Below are positions 1 to 7,819 of a DNA stretch of 64,000 bases, in pieces. The stretch is from assembly GCA_947504045.1 (NCBI GenBank), contig CANNFY010000001.1, positions 310,001-374,000 on the forward strand, given 5' to 3'. Source of the DNA: an uncultured Maribacter sp. (GTDB lineage: Bacteria; Bacteroidota; Bacteroidia; Flavobacteriales; Flavobacteriaceae). The position numbers were made by a program, and so were the translations under genes. The number at the start of each line of letters is the position of its first letter. Position 1 is the stretch's first letter. The notes under the pieces are model-generated. The model worked only from the letters and a program-made list of their open reading frames with translations, ran no database searches and was not told the origin of the DNA.

Positions 1-230
1 GTATGTGTACCATGTGCATGTGGATTAAAACTAATTGTATTAAAATTAGTAGAACTGCCCTCGCTAACTTTACCAATAAATGCACCATCGGTATGCGGTT
101 CTATTGTTGGGTGTTCTACATACCAAGCGTTTACATTAGATGCCTCACCTTTTAGTGGCATAGAAATGTCTAAAGGCTGCAATAAATTAATCTTTATTGT
201 TTTGGTTTTATGTTGTATAGTTGCTAACAA
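1..230 (-). CDS. Cyclase family protein (kynurenine formamidase-like), N-terminal part
   Basis: Reading the minus strand from a TTG at 228-230 gives an open frame that runs off the window edge, about 76 residues. It contains QPLDISMPL, then a VNAWYVEHP segment and, near the edge, NPHAHGTH. The HGTH element is the start of the metal-binding HxGTHxD motif of the cyclase (kynurenine formamidase) family, metal-dependent hydrolases. The TTG is chosen because an in-frame stop lies just upstream at 237-239 and the resulting N-terminus has the expected length; an internal ATG at 159-161 would cut into the PLDIS segment. It lies 41 nt after hemW in the same direction and may share its transcript. The substrate cannot be told. 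Confidence 0.72.
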   Translation of the reverse strand, partial: MLATIQHKTKTIKINLLQPLDISMPLKGEASNVNAWYVEHPTIEPHTDGAFIGKVSEGSSTNFNTISFNPHAHGTH

Positions 231-271
231 TGTATCTTATTTTAATTACTAGTTAAAGATAAATTGTAATC

Positions 272-1399
272 TTATGTAATCCTAAATAAATCAGAAGCAA
301 TTCCGTCTGTTAAAAAGTTACCTTTAGTTGTTACTACCAAAACATTTTCTTTAACAATTAGCAGTCCTTCGTCTATATATTTTTTAGATTGCTTTTGAAT
401 ATATTTATAATAGTCTTCGCCAAATTCCGATTTTATTCTATTTAAAGATACTCCCCAAATAGTTCGTAACCCTGTCATTACATACTCATTATACCTATCT
501 AGAACACTTAGTTCCTCTACCTCAGCAGCAAGCTCTCCTTTTTCTAATAACTTAATATATTTAGGATTGCTAGCTATGTTCCAACTTCTGTTTTTTCCGT
601 TATAAGAATGCGCAGATGGCCCAATACCAATATATTTTTTGCCTAACCAATATGCTGTATTATTCTTAGAAAAGTAGTTAGGTTTACCAAAGTTAGAAAC
701 TTCATAGCCAATAAAACCTTCTTTTTCTAAACGCTCTTTTAATATAAAAAAATGTTCTTGAGCCAACGCTTCATCTAAAGGTTTTAACTTCCCTTTTTTT
801 ATAAAGTTTGCTAAAGCGGTTTTGGGTTCTACAGTTAATGCGTAGCTAGATATATGTGGTACTCCAAAAGATAAAGCTGTTTCTATGTTTTGCAACCAAC
901 GTTCCTTTGTCATATTAGGCATGCCATAAATTAAATCGATAGAAATATTATCAAATAAAGCTGTTGCCTCTTTTATAGATTGATGCGCTTGTGTGCTAGA
1001 GTGTGCCCTGTTCATTAGCTTTAAATCCTCTTCAAAAAAAGATTGTACTCCTATACTTAGCCTATTAATACCGGATGCTTTAAGTTGTTGTAGTTTTTCT
1101 GAGGTTAAATCATCGGGGTTTGCCTCTAAAGTAATTTCTGGCTTTTCTGCCACTTTATAATTTATATAAACCGTTTTTAAGAGCGCTGTAATTTCTGTAG
1201 TATCTAATACAGATGGTGTTCCTCCGCCAAAATATATGGTTTCTACTACTTGATTATTAAATTCTACTTTTCTAATTTCTAATTCTTGCTCTAAAGCAGC
1301 TAACATAGCTTCTTTTTTTCCCAGACTTGTAGAAAAGTGAAAATCGCAATAGTGGCAAGCTTGCTTGCAAAAAGGGATATGAATGTAGATTCCGCTCAT
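272..1399 (-). CDS. hemW: HemW-type radical SAM protein (haem chaperone family)
   Basis: 375 residues, the usual HemW length. The N-terminus carries IHIPFCKQACHYCDF, the CxxxCxxC motif binding the radical-SAM 4Fe-4S cluster, with the extra Cys-Phe environment of HemW/HemN. GGGTPS follows, the glycine-rich SAM-binding strand, and later IGVQSF and DLIYGMP. HemW is related to oxygen-independent coproporphyrinogen oxidase but is thought to insert haem into respiratory proteins rather than make it; a true hemN is present at 22756-24117, which supports that assignment. It lies downstream of ruvC, with a four-copy heptamer repeat between the genes. Older annotation would call this HemN-like. Confidence 0.9.
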   Translation of the reverse strand: MSGIYIHIPFCKQACHYCDFHFSTSLGKKEAMLAALEQELEIRKVEFNNQVVETIYFGGGTPSVLDTTEITALLKTVYINYKVAEKPEITLEANPDDLTSEKLQQLKASGINRLSIGVQSFFEEDLKLMNRAHSSTQAHQSIKEATALFDNISIDLIYGMPNMTKERWLQNIETALSFGVPHISSYALTVEPKTALANFIKKGKLKPLDEALAQEHFFILKERLEKEGFIGYEVSNFGKPNYFSKNNTAYWLGKKYIGIGPSAHSYNGKNRSWNIASNPKYIKLLEKGELAAEVEELSVLDRYNEYVMTGLRTIWGVSLNRIKSEFGEDYYKYIQKQSKKYIDEGLLIVKENVLVVTTKGNFLTDGIASDLFRIT

Positions 1400-1406
1400 T
1401 TCTTTA

Positions 1407-1434
1407 CTGTTGGCTGTTGGCTGTTGGCTGTTGG
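1407..1434. repeat. Four-copy heptanucleotide tandem repeat (CTGTTGG)
   Basis: Four perfect consecutive copies of CTGTTGG, seven nucleotides upstream of the hemW start codon (minus strand). The unit is G+C richer than its surroundings. A heptamer array this close to a start could vary in copy number by slippage and alter the hemW leader, but nothing in the sequence proves that. Confidence 0.9.
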
Positions 1435-1490
1435 CAAATATTAATTATTTACTGAAAACTTTCCTATTGTAAATGGCCATTTGCAATGAA

Positions 1491-2060
1491 TTACTTTTTA
1501 CTTTTTACTTTCGCAACACGGGACTCATTCTGCTTTACAAAAGCGTCCCAACCAGTATAACTTTTACCAACCTCAACTCTACCCGAATTATAAAAATGGC
1601 ATACCGCAGCAGCTAAACCATCTGTACTATCTAGGTTTTTAGGTAGCGTTTTTAAACCTAGCATACTCTGTAGCATTTTTGCTACTTGTTCTTTACTAGC
1701 ATTACCATTACCTGTAACAGCCATTTTTATTTTTTTTGGTAAATATTCTGTAATTGGTATTTGCCTAGATAAACCCGCAGCCATTGCTACACCTTGTGCT
1801 CTACCAAGTTTTAGCATAGATTGTACGTTTTTACCAAAAAAAGGAGCTTCAATAGCAATTTCATCTGGGTGATAGGTATCTATAAGCTCAATAGTACGTT
1901 CAAAAATAAGTTTTAGCTTGGTATAAGGGTCTTTATATTTTTGAAGAAGCAACTCATTCATCTGCACAAACTCCATCTTCTTATTTACCACCTTAATAAC
2001 ACCAAAACCCATTATGGTAGTTCCAGGATCAATACCTAATATAATTTTCTCGTTTGCCAA
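1491..2060 (-). CDS. ruvC: Crossover junction endodeoxyribonuclease RuvC
   Basis: RuvC resolves Holliday junctions together with RuvAB. The protein opens with ILGIDPGTTIMGFGV, the first catalytic Asp in the RNase H-like fold, and has IAIEAPFFGKN (catalytic Glu) and a C-terminal STDGLAAAVCH segment with the last acidic residues. I prefer the TTG at 2058-2060, which gives MANEKIILGIDPG, the normal family N-terminus, and 189 residues. An upstream ATG at 2087 would add nine unlike residues and overlap the preceding gene by 20 nt. It sits between a lipoprotein gene and hemW in one orientation. C-terminal lysine-rich tail is ordinary. Confidence 0.92.
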   Translation of the reverse strand: MANEKIILGIDPGTTIMGFGVIKVVNKKMEFVQMNELLLQKYKDPYTKLKLIFERTIELIDTYHPDEIAIEAPFFGKNVQSMLKLGRAQGVAMAAGLSRQIPITEYLPKKIKMAVTGNGNASKEQVAKMLQSMLGLKTLPKNLDSTDGLAAAVCHFYNSGRVEVGKSYTGWDAFVKQNESRVAKVKSKK

Positions 2061-2067
2061 GTTTTTT

Positions 2068-2544
2068 TTAATTACTATGTAATACAATTGGAATTCTAAA
2101 CTTTGTAGTAACAGGAATTCCTTTTTTTAATGCTGGGTCTATTTCTGGCAAGCTTTTAAGGCTTTGTGTTATTACACCATCAAACTCTGGCATTTGTTCC
2201 AAAATTGCTGGGTCTTTTTCTATATCTAAAACTTTTATTTTTCCAAAGGTGTTTATTACAAAAACTACATATGCAGTGGAATCTACATCTGGTGCAATGG
2301 TAAACTCAAACTCTTTTAAGGTTTTAGAAAAATGAGAAACTAATTCGTTTTCAAAACAAATTCGTTGTTGTTCTTTTGAAACCGTTTCATCACACGTATA
2401 AAAAAGAGGGTAATTATCAATAGTATTCCAATCCATTTCAAACAACTCTTTATCTACTAGTTCTTGGGTTTTTTGTTCTTTAGATACAAAAGGGTTACAT
2501 GAAGCTACGCTACATAACACCATTAAGACCCAAAATTTATTCAT
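2068..2544 (-). CDS. Small lipoprotein, TonB C-terminal-like domain (weak)
   Basis: 158 residues beginning with a signal peptide and lipobox (VLCSVASC), so it is probably lipidated and exported. The C-terminal half contains TAYVVFVINTFGKIKVLDIE and a later SLKSLPEIDPA, a pattern resembling the TonB C-terminal fold used by many small Bacteroidota proteins. I do not recognise a specific function. It is the first gene of the minus-strand run leading into ruvC and hemW; the next gene starts within a few bases. The TonB-like reading rests on a short pattern and could be wrong. Confidence 0.7.
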   Translation of the reverse strand: MNKFWVLMVLCSVASCNPFVSKEQKTQELVDKELFEMDWNTIDNYPLFYTCDETVSKEQQRICFENELVSHFSKTLKEFEFTIAPDVDSTAYVVFVINTFGKIKVLDIEKDPAILEQMPEFDGVITQSLKSLPEIDPALKKGIPVTTKFRIPIVLHSN

Positions 2545-2708
2545 TATATACTATTCTTTGGGGAAAATTACGATATTTTACCGACTTTAATATTTGTGTA
2601 AATTTATTTTACTAAAGACGCTGATTAAATTTAATAAACATTCTATTTAAAAAGTATTTATTTTGTAACATTAACCAATTAATTTCGTCTTATTTTAAAA
2701 CTCATAAA

Positions 2709-3218
2709 ATGGATATTTTCTTAGTAATCTTAGGTTTTGCATTAATGCTTGTTGGCATTATTGGCAGTTTTTTACCCATACTTCCTGGGCCACCAATAAG
2801 CTGGTTAGGAATTTTAGTTTTGCATTTAACATCTGTAGTTCCTAAAGACTATTGGATACTTGGCTCTACATTAGCCGTTGCTTTAGTTATTTGGGTTCTA
2901 GATTATATAATTCCAATAATTGGCGCAAAAAAGTTTGGCGGTACTAAAGCTGGTATGATTGGTACTGCTGTTGGTTTAGTGCTTGGTATTATTATACCCA
3001 TACCTGGAGGAATAATTATTGGGCCTTTTGTAGGTGCATTAGTTGGCGAATTAACTACTAAAGTTGACCAAAAAACAGCGCTTAAAGCTGCTTTTGGTTC
3101 TTTTTTAGGCTTTCTTACAGGAACTTTCTTAAAGTTTGTAGTTTCTATACTATTCTTAGTCCTATATATTTCTATTACATGGGATTATAAAGAGGAGCTT
3201 TTTACGTTTATAAACTAA
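2709..3218 (+). CDS. DUF456 family membrane protein
   Basis: 169 residues, almost wholly hydrophobic, with about four membrane segments. The signature is LPILPGPPISWLGIL near the N-terminus and a repeated glycine-rich hairpin (GTAVGLVLGIIIPIPGG, GPFVGALVGEL), which matches the DUF456 family of small inner-membrane proteins. The role of this family is not established. It stands alone on the plus strand, ending one base before the convergent nitroreductase stop. Confidence 0.85.
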   Translation: MDIFLVILGFALMLVGIIGSFLPILPGPPISWLGILVLHLTSVVPKDYWILGSTLAVALVIWVLDYIIPIIGAKKFGGTKAGMIGTAVGLVLGIIIPIPGGIIIGPFVGALVGELTTKVDQKTALKAAFGSFLGFLTGTFLKFVVSILFLVLYISITWDYKEELFTFIN

Positions 3219-3219
3219 A

Positions 3220-3771
3220 TTATAACCACGTTACTTTATCTTCTATAGGTTTTCTAACCCCTTCTGTTATCTCATCATCAGAATACCCCATATAGAAAAA
3301 GCCAAGACATTTTTCTCCTTCTTTTAAGGATAGAAACTCATTCATATATTTTATTAATGCTGGAGAACTCCAATAACTACCTATTCCCATTTGAGTGCAA
3401 CATAACCACATATTTTGCACTGCCATTGCTACTGCAGCAATCTCTTCCCATTCTGGCACACTTTCTAAAGGGTCTCTTTGCATACATATTGCAATTATAA
3501 CCGCTGCCTTTTTAGGGTTTTCTATTAGTTTTTTAGACTTTACTTGTTGGGGTTTAGGGGTTATATCTATATAAGTGTTTGATAAAAACTCTCCTAATGC
3601 TGCCTTTTTATCGCCTTGAATAATTTTAAATCGCCAAGGTTCTGTTTTTCTATGGCTAGGTGCCCAATTAGCAGCTTCTAGTATTTTTAAAATATCTTCT
3701 TTTGCTATTGGCTTACTGTTATATTGTACAGGAAAAACGGAACGTCTATTTTTAATAAGATCAAAAATCAT
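3220..3771 (-). CDS. Nitroreductase family protein (YdjA-like)
   Basis: 183 residues, a short NADH/FMN nitroreductase of the single-domain type. The N-terminus has LIKNRRSVFPVQYNSKPI, the FMN phosphate-binding RRS element, then EAANWAPSHRKTEPWRF, typical of YdjA-like enzymes, and GIGSYWSSP in the FMN-binding core. It should be a cytoplasmic homodimeric flavoprotein reducing nitro compounds or quinones; the true substrate is unknown. Single gene, convergent with the DUF456 gene, with a 243-nt upstream region shared divergently with the metal-uptake set. Confidence 0.88.
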   Translation of the reverse strand: MIFDLIKNRRSVFPVQYNSKPIAKEDILKILEAANWAPSHRKTEPWRFKIIQGDKKAALGEFLSNTYIDITPKPQQVKSKKLIENPKKAAVIIAICMQRDPLESVPEWEEIAAVAMAVQNMWLCCTQMGIGSYWSSPALIKYMNEFLSLKEGEKCLGFFYMGYSDDEITEGVRKPIEDKVTWL

Positions 3772-3961
3772 TTTTCAATTATTTTATTTTAGAGCAAAAT
3801 AAGAGAAAATGACTGAATATAATTACTCTAAAAACTATTAATTATTTAATTACACAATAAAAGAATTACACGCCTATAAATCAAAAATAACTCATTAAAA
3901 ACAGCTATAAACAAGAATTATTCAACTAATTAGTTAAAAAACACAATATGAAAGAATAAAG

Positions 3962-4005
3962 TTTCTCCTTATTAAATTCTTTTATAGATTTGCAAATCGT
4001 TATCA
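3962..4005 (+). promoter_or_regulatory. Promoter with Fur/Zur-like box
   Basis: A TAGATTTG -7 element at 3985-3992 matches the Bacteroidota TAnnTTTG consensus exactly. TTTC at 3962-3965 stands 19 nt upstream as a near -33 element. Overlapping the -7 end is TGCAAATCGTTATCA (3991-4005), identical at 12 of 15 positions to the classical Fur core TGATAATCATTATCA. A Fur-family repressor bound there would cover the transcription start. This fits the downstream metal-uptake-like genes, but I cannot tell Fur from Zur. Confidence 0.55.
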
Positions 4006-4014
4006 ATAAACCTA

Positions 4015-4350
4015 ATGGGGAAAAAATTAAAAATAAGCAAGGTATTAACATCGGTATTTTTACTGGTTGTTATGTTAATGCCTACCCTTATTCAATTTTC
4101 TCATACTTTTGATTACCATAAGCATATTACTTTTTCTGAAGATTTTGATGATGTACATTTAGAAAGTGTAGATTGTAGTATCTGCGATTTTGAGTTTTTT
4201 GCTTTTAATTCTACAATTTCGATATTTATAGAGCAAATAAAAACTGTTATCTCTTCTAAGGAAAAAATTAGTTTTATTTCTTTATTTACAAATGCTTTTG
4301 CCAATAATAACAATCTACTAAGGGGGCCTCCCAGTTTCTTGCTTAATTAA
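4015..4350 (+). CDS. Small exported Cys/His protein before a TonB receptor
   Basis: 111 residues. An N-terminal hydrophobic segment (LTSVFLLVVMLMPTLIQF) is followed by SHTFDYHKH, a run of acidic residues, and DCSICDFEFF, so histidines, acidic residues and a CxxC pair cluster in the exported part. The protein ends in RGPPSFLLN. Small proteins of this kind are often placed directly before metal-linked TonB receptors in Flavobacteriia. I do not know a proven function; metal binding is my inference from residues and neighbours. First gene behind the Fur/Zur-like promoter, 40 nt before the receptor. Confidence 0.7.
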   Translation: MGKKLKISKVLTSVFLLVVMLMPTLIQFSHTFDYHKHITFSEDFDDVHLESVDCSICDFEFFAFNSTISIFIEQIKTVISSKEKISFISLFTNAFANNNNLLRGPPSFLLN

Positions 4351-4390
4351 GAAAACTTTTTTTATTATTTAACAAGAATATATATACTAT

Positions 4391-6787
4391 ATGCGCATTT
4401 ACGCACTGATGTTGGTGCTATTAAGTAGCATTTCATCTATTTCGCAAGATTGCAACAATTCCCTTTCTGGAAAAGTAGTTGATTTACATGACGGTACCAT
4501 TTTAAAAGGAGCAATGATTATTGTTGCCGGAACAGAACAAGTTGTTATTTCTGATGACGATGGAATGTTTACAATTACTAATTTATGTAACCAAACCTAT
4601 GCTTTACAAATATCGCATCCGTACTGTTCAACAAACGGATACAAGATTAAACTGGATGGCAATTTAAATAGGACATTTAAATTAGAACACCATTTAGAGG
4701 AGCTTAATGAGATTATTATAAAAGGAAAAACTGTTCAAAAACAAGCTACACTACAAGAAAAAAAGGTAGCTTCTGAAACTATAGAACAATATAGTAATGG
4801 TTCTTTAGGCGATGTTTTAAATACTATATCTGGTGTATCTTCTTTAAACACAGGAAGCACTATTGTTAAACCTATTATTAATGGGCTTCATAGCAGTCGT
4901 ATTTCTATTATAAACAACGGCGTGCGTATGGAGGATCAAGAGTGGGGTGTAGAACATGCTCCAAACCTTGATGTTAATACTGCAGAAAATATTACGGTAA
5001 TTAAAGGTGCTGGGGCTTTACAATATAGTGGAGATGCTATTGCAGGTGTAATAATTACAGAGCCTAGCAAAATATTTATTAAAGATAGCTTATACGGTAA
5101 AACCTTACTCTCTTTAAGTTCTAATGGTCAAGGGGGTACATTAACCTCTAAACTTACAAAAAGCTATGAAAATGGCTGGTTTGGCACAGTACAAGGAACC
5201 CTAAAACGGTATGGTGATTTTGAAGCCCCAGATTATGTTTTGAGTAATACAGGTTCTTATGAGCGTAATGCATCTTTACGTTTTGGTCTTAATCGTATAA
5301 ATTATGGCTTAGAAGGGTATTATTCTTTATACAAAAACAATATTGGAATTTTGCGCGCCTCTCATATAGGTGGTGCAGAAGATCAAGTTAGCGCTATAAA
5401 CAGCTCTGTTCCTTTAATTATAAATGATTTTACTTATGATATAAGCCAACCTAGACAAGATATTACGCACCATTTAGCACGTATAAAAGGGTTTAAAAAG
5501 TTTAATTCTCTAGGTAAAGTAAGTGTACAATACGATTACCAACAAAACCATAGGTTAGAATATGATATTCGTGTTGGTGATGATGCTGATAAAGCCTCTT
5601 TAGACCTAGTCTTAAAAACCCATACTTTACTAGCAGATTTAGATAGTAGGTTATCTGATAAAATAAACTTAAAATCAGGCATTACAGCTCGCTACCAAGA
5701 TAATTTTGCAGACCCAACTACAGGAGTAAGAAGACTAATACCAGATTATGAAAAGTATGATTTAGGCATTTATGGCGTTGGCACTTTACAACTACAAGAT
5801 AATTGGCTAGTAGAGGCTGGCGCAAGATTTGACTATACTTATATGGATGTTTTTAAATGGTATAGAACTTCTTTTTGGGAATCTAGAAATTACGATGAGC
5901 TTTTTCCTGAAATTGTTATTAGAGAAGAAAATAGTCAAACACTTACCAATCCAGAATACAATTTTAACAACCTTTCTGCTACACTAGGAACAACTTACTC
6001 TATTTCTGATAATTATAAATTATTTTTTAATTATTCTTTAGCATCACGTGTACCAAACCCTTCAGAACTTTTTAGTGAAGGTTTACACCATTCTGCATCA
6101 AGAATAGAATTAGGAGATTTACAATTTACCTCCGAAATTTCAAATAAAATAGCTCTAACTTTTCAAAAACAGAACACTAATTTTGGGTTCTCTATTCAGC
6201 CGTTTGTTAATACTATTCAAAATTTTATAATTATTGAACCTACAAGTGTATTGCAAACTATTAGAGGAAATTTTCAAGTATGGGAATATAGACAAACAGA
6301 TGCACAATTGTATGGTGTAGATATTGATGCATCTTATGAATTTGCTAATAATTTTACATACAACCATCAATTTTCTTTTGTAAAAGGGTATGACCGTACT
6401 AATGGAGGTCCAATAATAAGTATGCCACCTGTTAATACTACTAACGAGCTTACCTACCAAAATGCCGATATAAACAACCTAAACATAGCAATACAAAGTG
6501 AATTTGTATTTAGGCAGAATGAATACCCAGACAATAATTTTGAAGTATATATACCAACTACAGAAACTTTTGAAATTGTAGATGTAAGCACCCCACCAGA
6601 CGCCTATCACCTATTAAACTTTAGATCTAGTATAGATTTTTCTTTACAAAAAAAATCTAAGCTTACTCTAGGTTTAAATGTTACAAACATACTTAACACA
6701 TCTTATAGAAATTACCTAAATAACCTACGTTTTTACGCAGATGATTTAGGCCGAAACTTTTTATTAAACATTAAATTCAATTATTAA
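4391..6787 (+). CDS. TonB-dependent receptor, possibly ZnuD-like metal transporter
   Basis: 798 residues: signal peptide (about 1-19), CarboxypepD_reg-like beta-sandwich (LSGKVVDLHDGTILKGAMI, about 25-100), plug (about 125-225) and a 22-strand-type barrel ending in the aromatic NIKFNY expected of outer-membrane proteins. The plug segment INGLHSSRISIINNGVRMED, followed by a HAPNLD element and VIKGAGALQYSGDAIAGVI, resembles the group that includes ZnuD zinc receptors. It lies in an apparent operon between a small Cys/His protein and an acidic lipoprotein, behind a Fur/Zur-like box. I infer uptake of zinc or another metal; a siderophore or haem substrate is not excluded. Confidence 0.85.
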   Translation: MRIYALMLVLLSSISSISQDCNNSLSGKVVDLHDGTILKGAMIIVAGTEQVVISDDDGMFTITNLCNQTYALQISHPYCSTNGYKIKLDGNLNRTFKLEHHLEELNEIIIKGKTVQKQATLQEKKVASETIEQYSNGSLGDVLNTISGVSSLNTGSTIVKPIINGLHSSRISIINNGVRMEDQEWGVEHAPNLDVNTAENITVIKGAGALQYSGDAIAGVIITEPSKIFIKDSLYGKTLLSLSSNGQGGTLTSKLTKSYENGWFGTVQGTLKRYGDFEAPDYVLSNTGSYERNASLRFGLNRINYGLEGYYSLYKNNIGILRASHIGGAEDQVSAINSSVPLIINDFTYDISQPRQDITHHLARIKGFKKFNSLGKVSVQYDYQQNHRLEYDIRVGDDADKASLDLVLKTHTLLADLDSRLSDKINLKSGITARYQDNFADPTTGVRRLIPDYEKYDLGIYGVGTLQLQDNWLVEAGARFDYTYMDVFKWYRTSFWESRNYDELFPEIVIREENSQTLTNPEYNFNNLSATLGTTYSISDNYKLFFNYSLASRVPNPSELFSEGLHHSASRIELGDLQFTSEISNKIALTFQKQNTNFGFSIQPFVNTIQNFIIIEPTSVLQTIRGNFQVWEYRQTDAQLYGVDIDASYEFANNFTYNHQFSFVKGYDRTNGGPIISMPPVNTTNELTYQNADINNLNIAIQSEFVFRQNEYPDNNFEVYIPTTETFEIVDVSTPPDAYHLLNFRSSIDFSLQKKSKLTLGLNVTNILNTSYRNYLNNLRFYADDLGRNFLLNIKFNY

Positions 6788-6796
6788 CCATTTAAA

Positions 6797-7357
6797 ATGA
6801 AAATGAAAATGAAAACAATTAAATTATTAAGCCTATCCGTATTAGCAGCTTTAACTTTCACAGCATGTTCTGATGATGATGAAACTCCAGATGTTGTGCA
6901 CGAAGAAGAAGTAATTACTACCTTAACAGTTAGTCTTGTTTCCGGTAATGAAACTATTACATTACAAACACAAGATTTAGACGGAGATGGTCCAGATACT
7001 CCTGTTATTACTGTTTCTGGAAACTTAGCTGCAAACACTGTTTATGACGGTTCTATAGTTCTTTTAAATGAAACTGAAGACCCTGCAGAAGACATTACAG
7101 AAGAAGTAGAAGAAGAAGATGAAGAACACCAATTTTTCTATACTGTAGGAACTGGTCTTGATGTAACTACAGAATACACAAATTTTGATGCTAATGGAGA
7201 TGAATTAGGTACAGAGTTTACCTTAACAACTGGCGATGCTAGTTCTGGAGAATTAACATTCACATTAATTCATGAGCCAACAAAACCAAATACAGGTCTT
7301 GAAGATGCTGGAGGTGAAACGGATATTTCTGCTACATTTGATATAGTTGTAGAATAA
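6797..7357 (+). CDS. Acidic surface lipoprotein linked to the TonB receptor
   Basis: 186 residues with a lipobox (ALTFTAC) followed by SDDDE, so probably an outer-membrane lipoprotein. The body repeats Thr-rich beta-strand patterns and carries a very acidic stretch, ITEEVEEEDEEHQFFYTVG. The gene follows the receptor by only 9 nt and is closed by a strong terminator. Such lipoproteins are regular partners of this receptor type in Flavobacteriia. A capture role for a cation is an inference from charge and context. Three in-frame ATG codons crowd the start (MKMKMKTIK), so the exact start is uncertain by a few residues. Confidence 0.75.
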   Translation: MKMKMKTIKLLSLSVLAALTFTACSDDDETPDVVHEEEVITTLTVSLVSGNETITLQTQDLDGDGPDTPVITVSGNLAANTVYDGSIVLLNETEDPAEDITEEVEEEDEEHQFFYTVGTGLDVTTEYTNFDANGDELGTEFTLTTGDASSGELTFTLIHEPTKPNTGLEDAGGETDISATFDIVVE

Positions 7358-7375
7358 GCCCTTTTTTAATCTTTT

Positions 7376-7414
7376 AAAAACACCCTTTAAATACTGTATT
7401 TAAAGGGTGTTTTT
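7376..7414 (+). terminator. Intrinsic terminator, 18-bp perfect stem
   Basis: Arms 7376-7393 and 7397-7414 are perfectly complementary (AAAAACACCCTTTAAATA and its complement) around a CTG loop, ending in a T-run. It lies 18 nt after the lipoprotein stop and ends the metal-uptake operon. Confidence 0.9.
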
Positions 7415-7433
7415 ATTTTTACAATAATTGCAC

Positions 7434-7531
7434 AAAAAAAGCCTCCCATTATGGAAAGCCTTTCATTGGATAGTATCGATCACCATCGATATCTACACCT
7501 GGCTTCAATAAAAATTGAAGCACAACACAAC
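7434..7531 (-). ncRNA. Candidate small structured RNA with own promoter and terminator
   Basis: On the minus strand an exact TATCTTTG (-7 type) at 7543-7536 would start a transcript near 7531. Within the next 98 nt are a perfect 8-bp hairpin GCTTCAAT/ATTGAAGC (7502-7521, four-base loop), a second hairpin TATCGAT/ATCGATA (7474-7491, four-base loop, extended by GUAG/CUAU with a bulge), and a final 12-bp stem AAAGGCTTTCCA/TGGGAGGCTTTT followed by T residues. The last stem uses three G-U pairs that would be A-C mismatches in plus-strand RNA, so the direction is minus. No long open frame lies here. I do not recognise the family; it lacks the GGAAGCAGCC-type loop of SRP RNA. Confidence 0.6.
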
Positions 7532-7787
7532 GGCTCAAAGATACTAAAGGTTTTTATATAAAACCATATGTTTATAGTAACTTTATAATACAATTGAAAT
7601 ATAATAAACATTATTTTTTTTAAATAACGCACCTCTAAATATACCTGCAAACCATTAGAAAGTAGGTTTCATCGATACTAAAAAAATTACCTTCCTAAAA
7701 TTTCACCTAGTTTACCATTAAAAAAAGTAACCAATCGATAAAAAAGACAATACAGCGTATATCTCTATCATTGTTACTTTACCAATC

Positions 7788-7795
7788 TAACTTTG
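7788..7795 (+). promoter_or_regulatory. -7 promoter element TAACTTTG
   Basis: Exact TAnnTTTG element. It would place the transcription start near 7800 and so excludes the TTG at 7793 as the start of the next gene, supporting the ATG at 7820. The rest of 7544-7787 holds only scattered ATCGAT words and A/T-rich sequence; I see no gene in it. Confidence 0.5.
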
Positions 7796-7819
7796 CATAA
7801 AGATAGAAACAAACCTACT

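Noticed and set aside
2061-2087. ATG at 2087 as the ruvC start
   Set aside because: It adds nine residues unlike the family and overlaps the previous gene by 20 nt; the TTG at 2060 gives the usual N-terminus.
7434-7543. Candidate small RNA as tracrRNA or SRP RNA
   Set aside because: There is no cas gene or repeat array in the window, and the SRP apical loop motif is missing.
7471-7740. Four ATCGAT words as a repeat family or replication signal
   Set aside because: Two form one hairpin of the candidate small RNA; the others are single copies without shared flanks. No DnaA-box cluster or dnaA gene is near.
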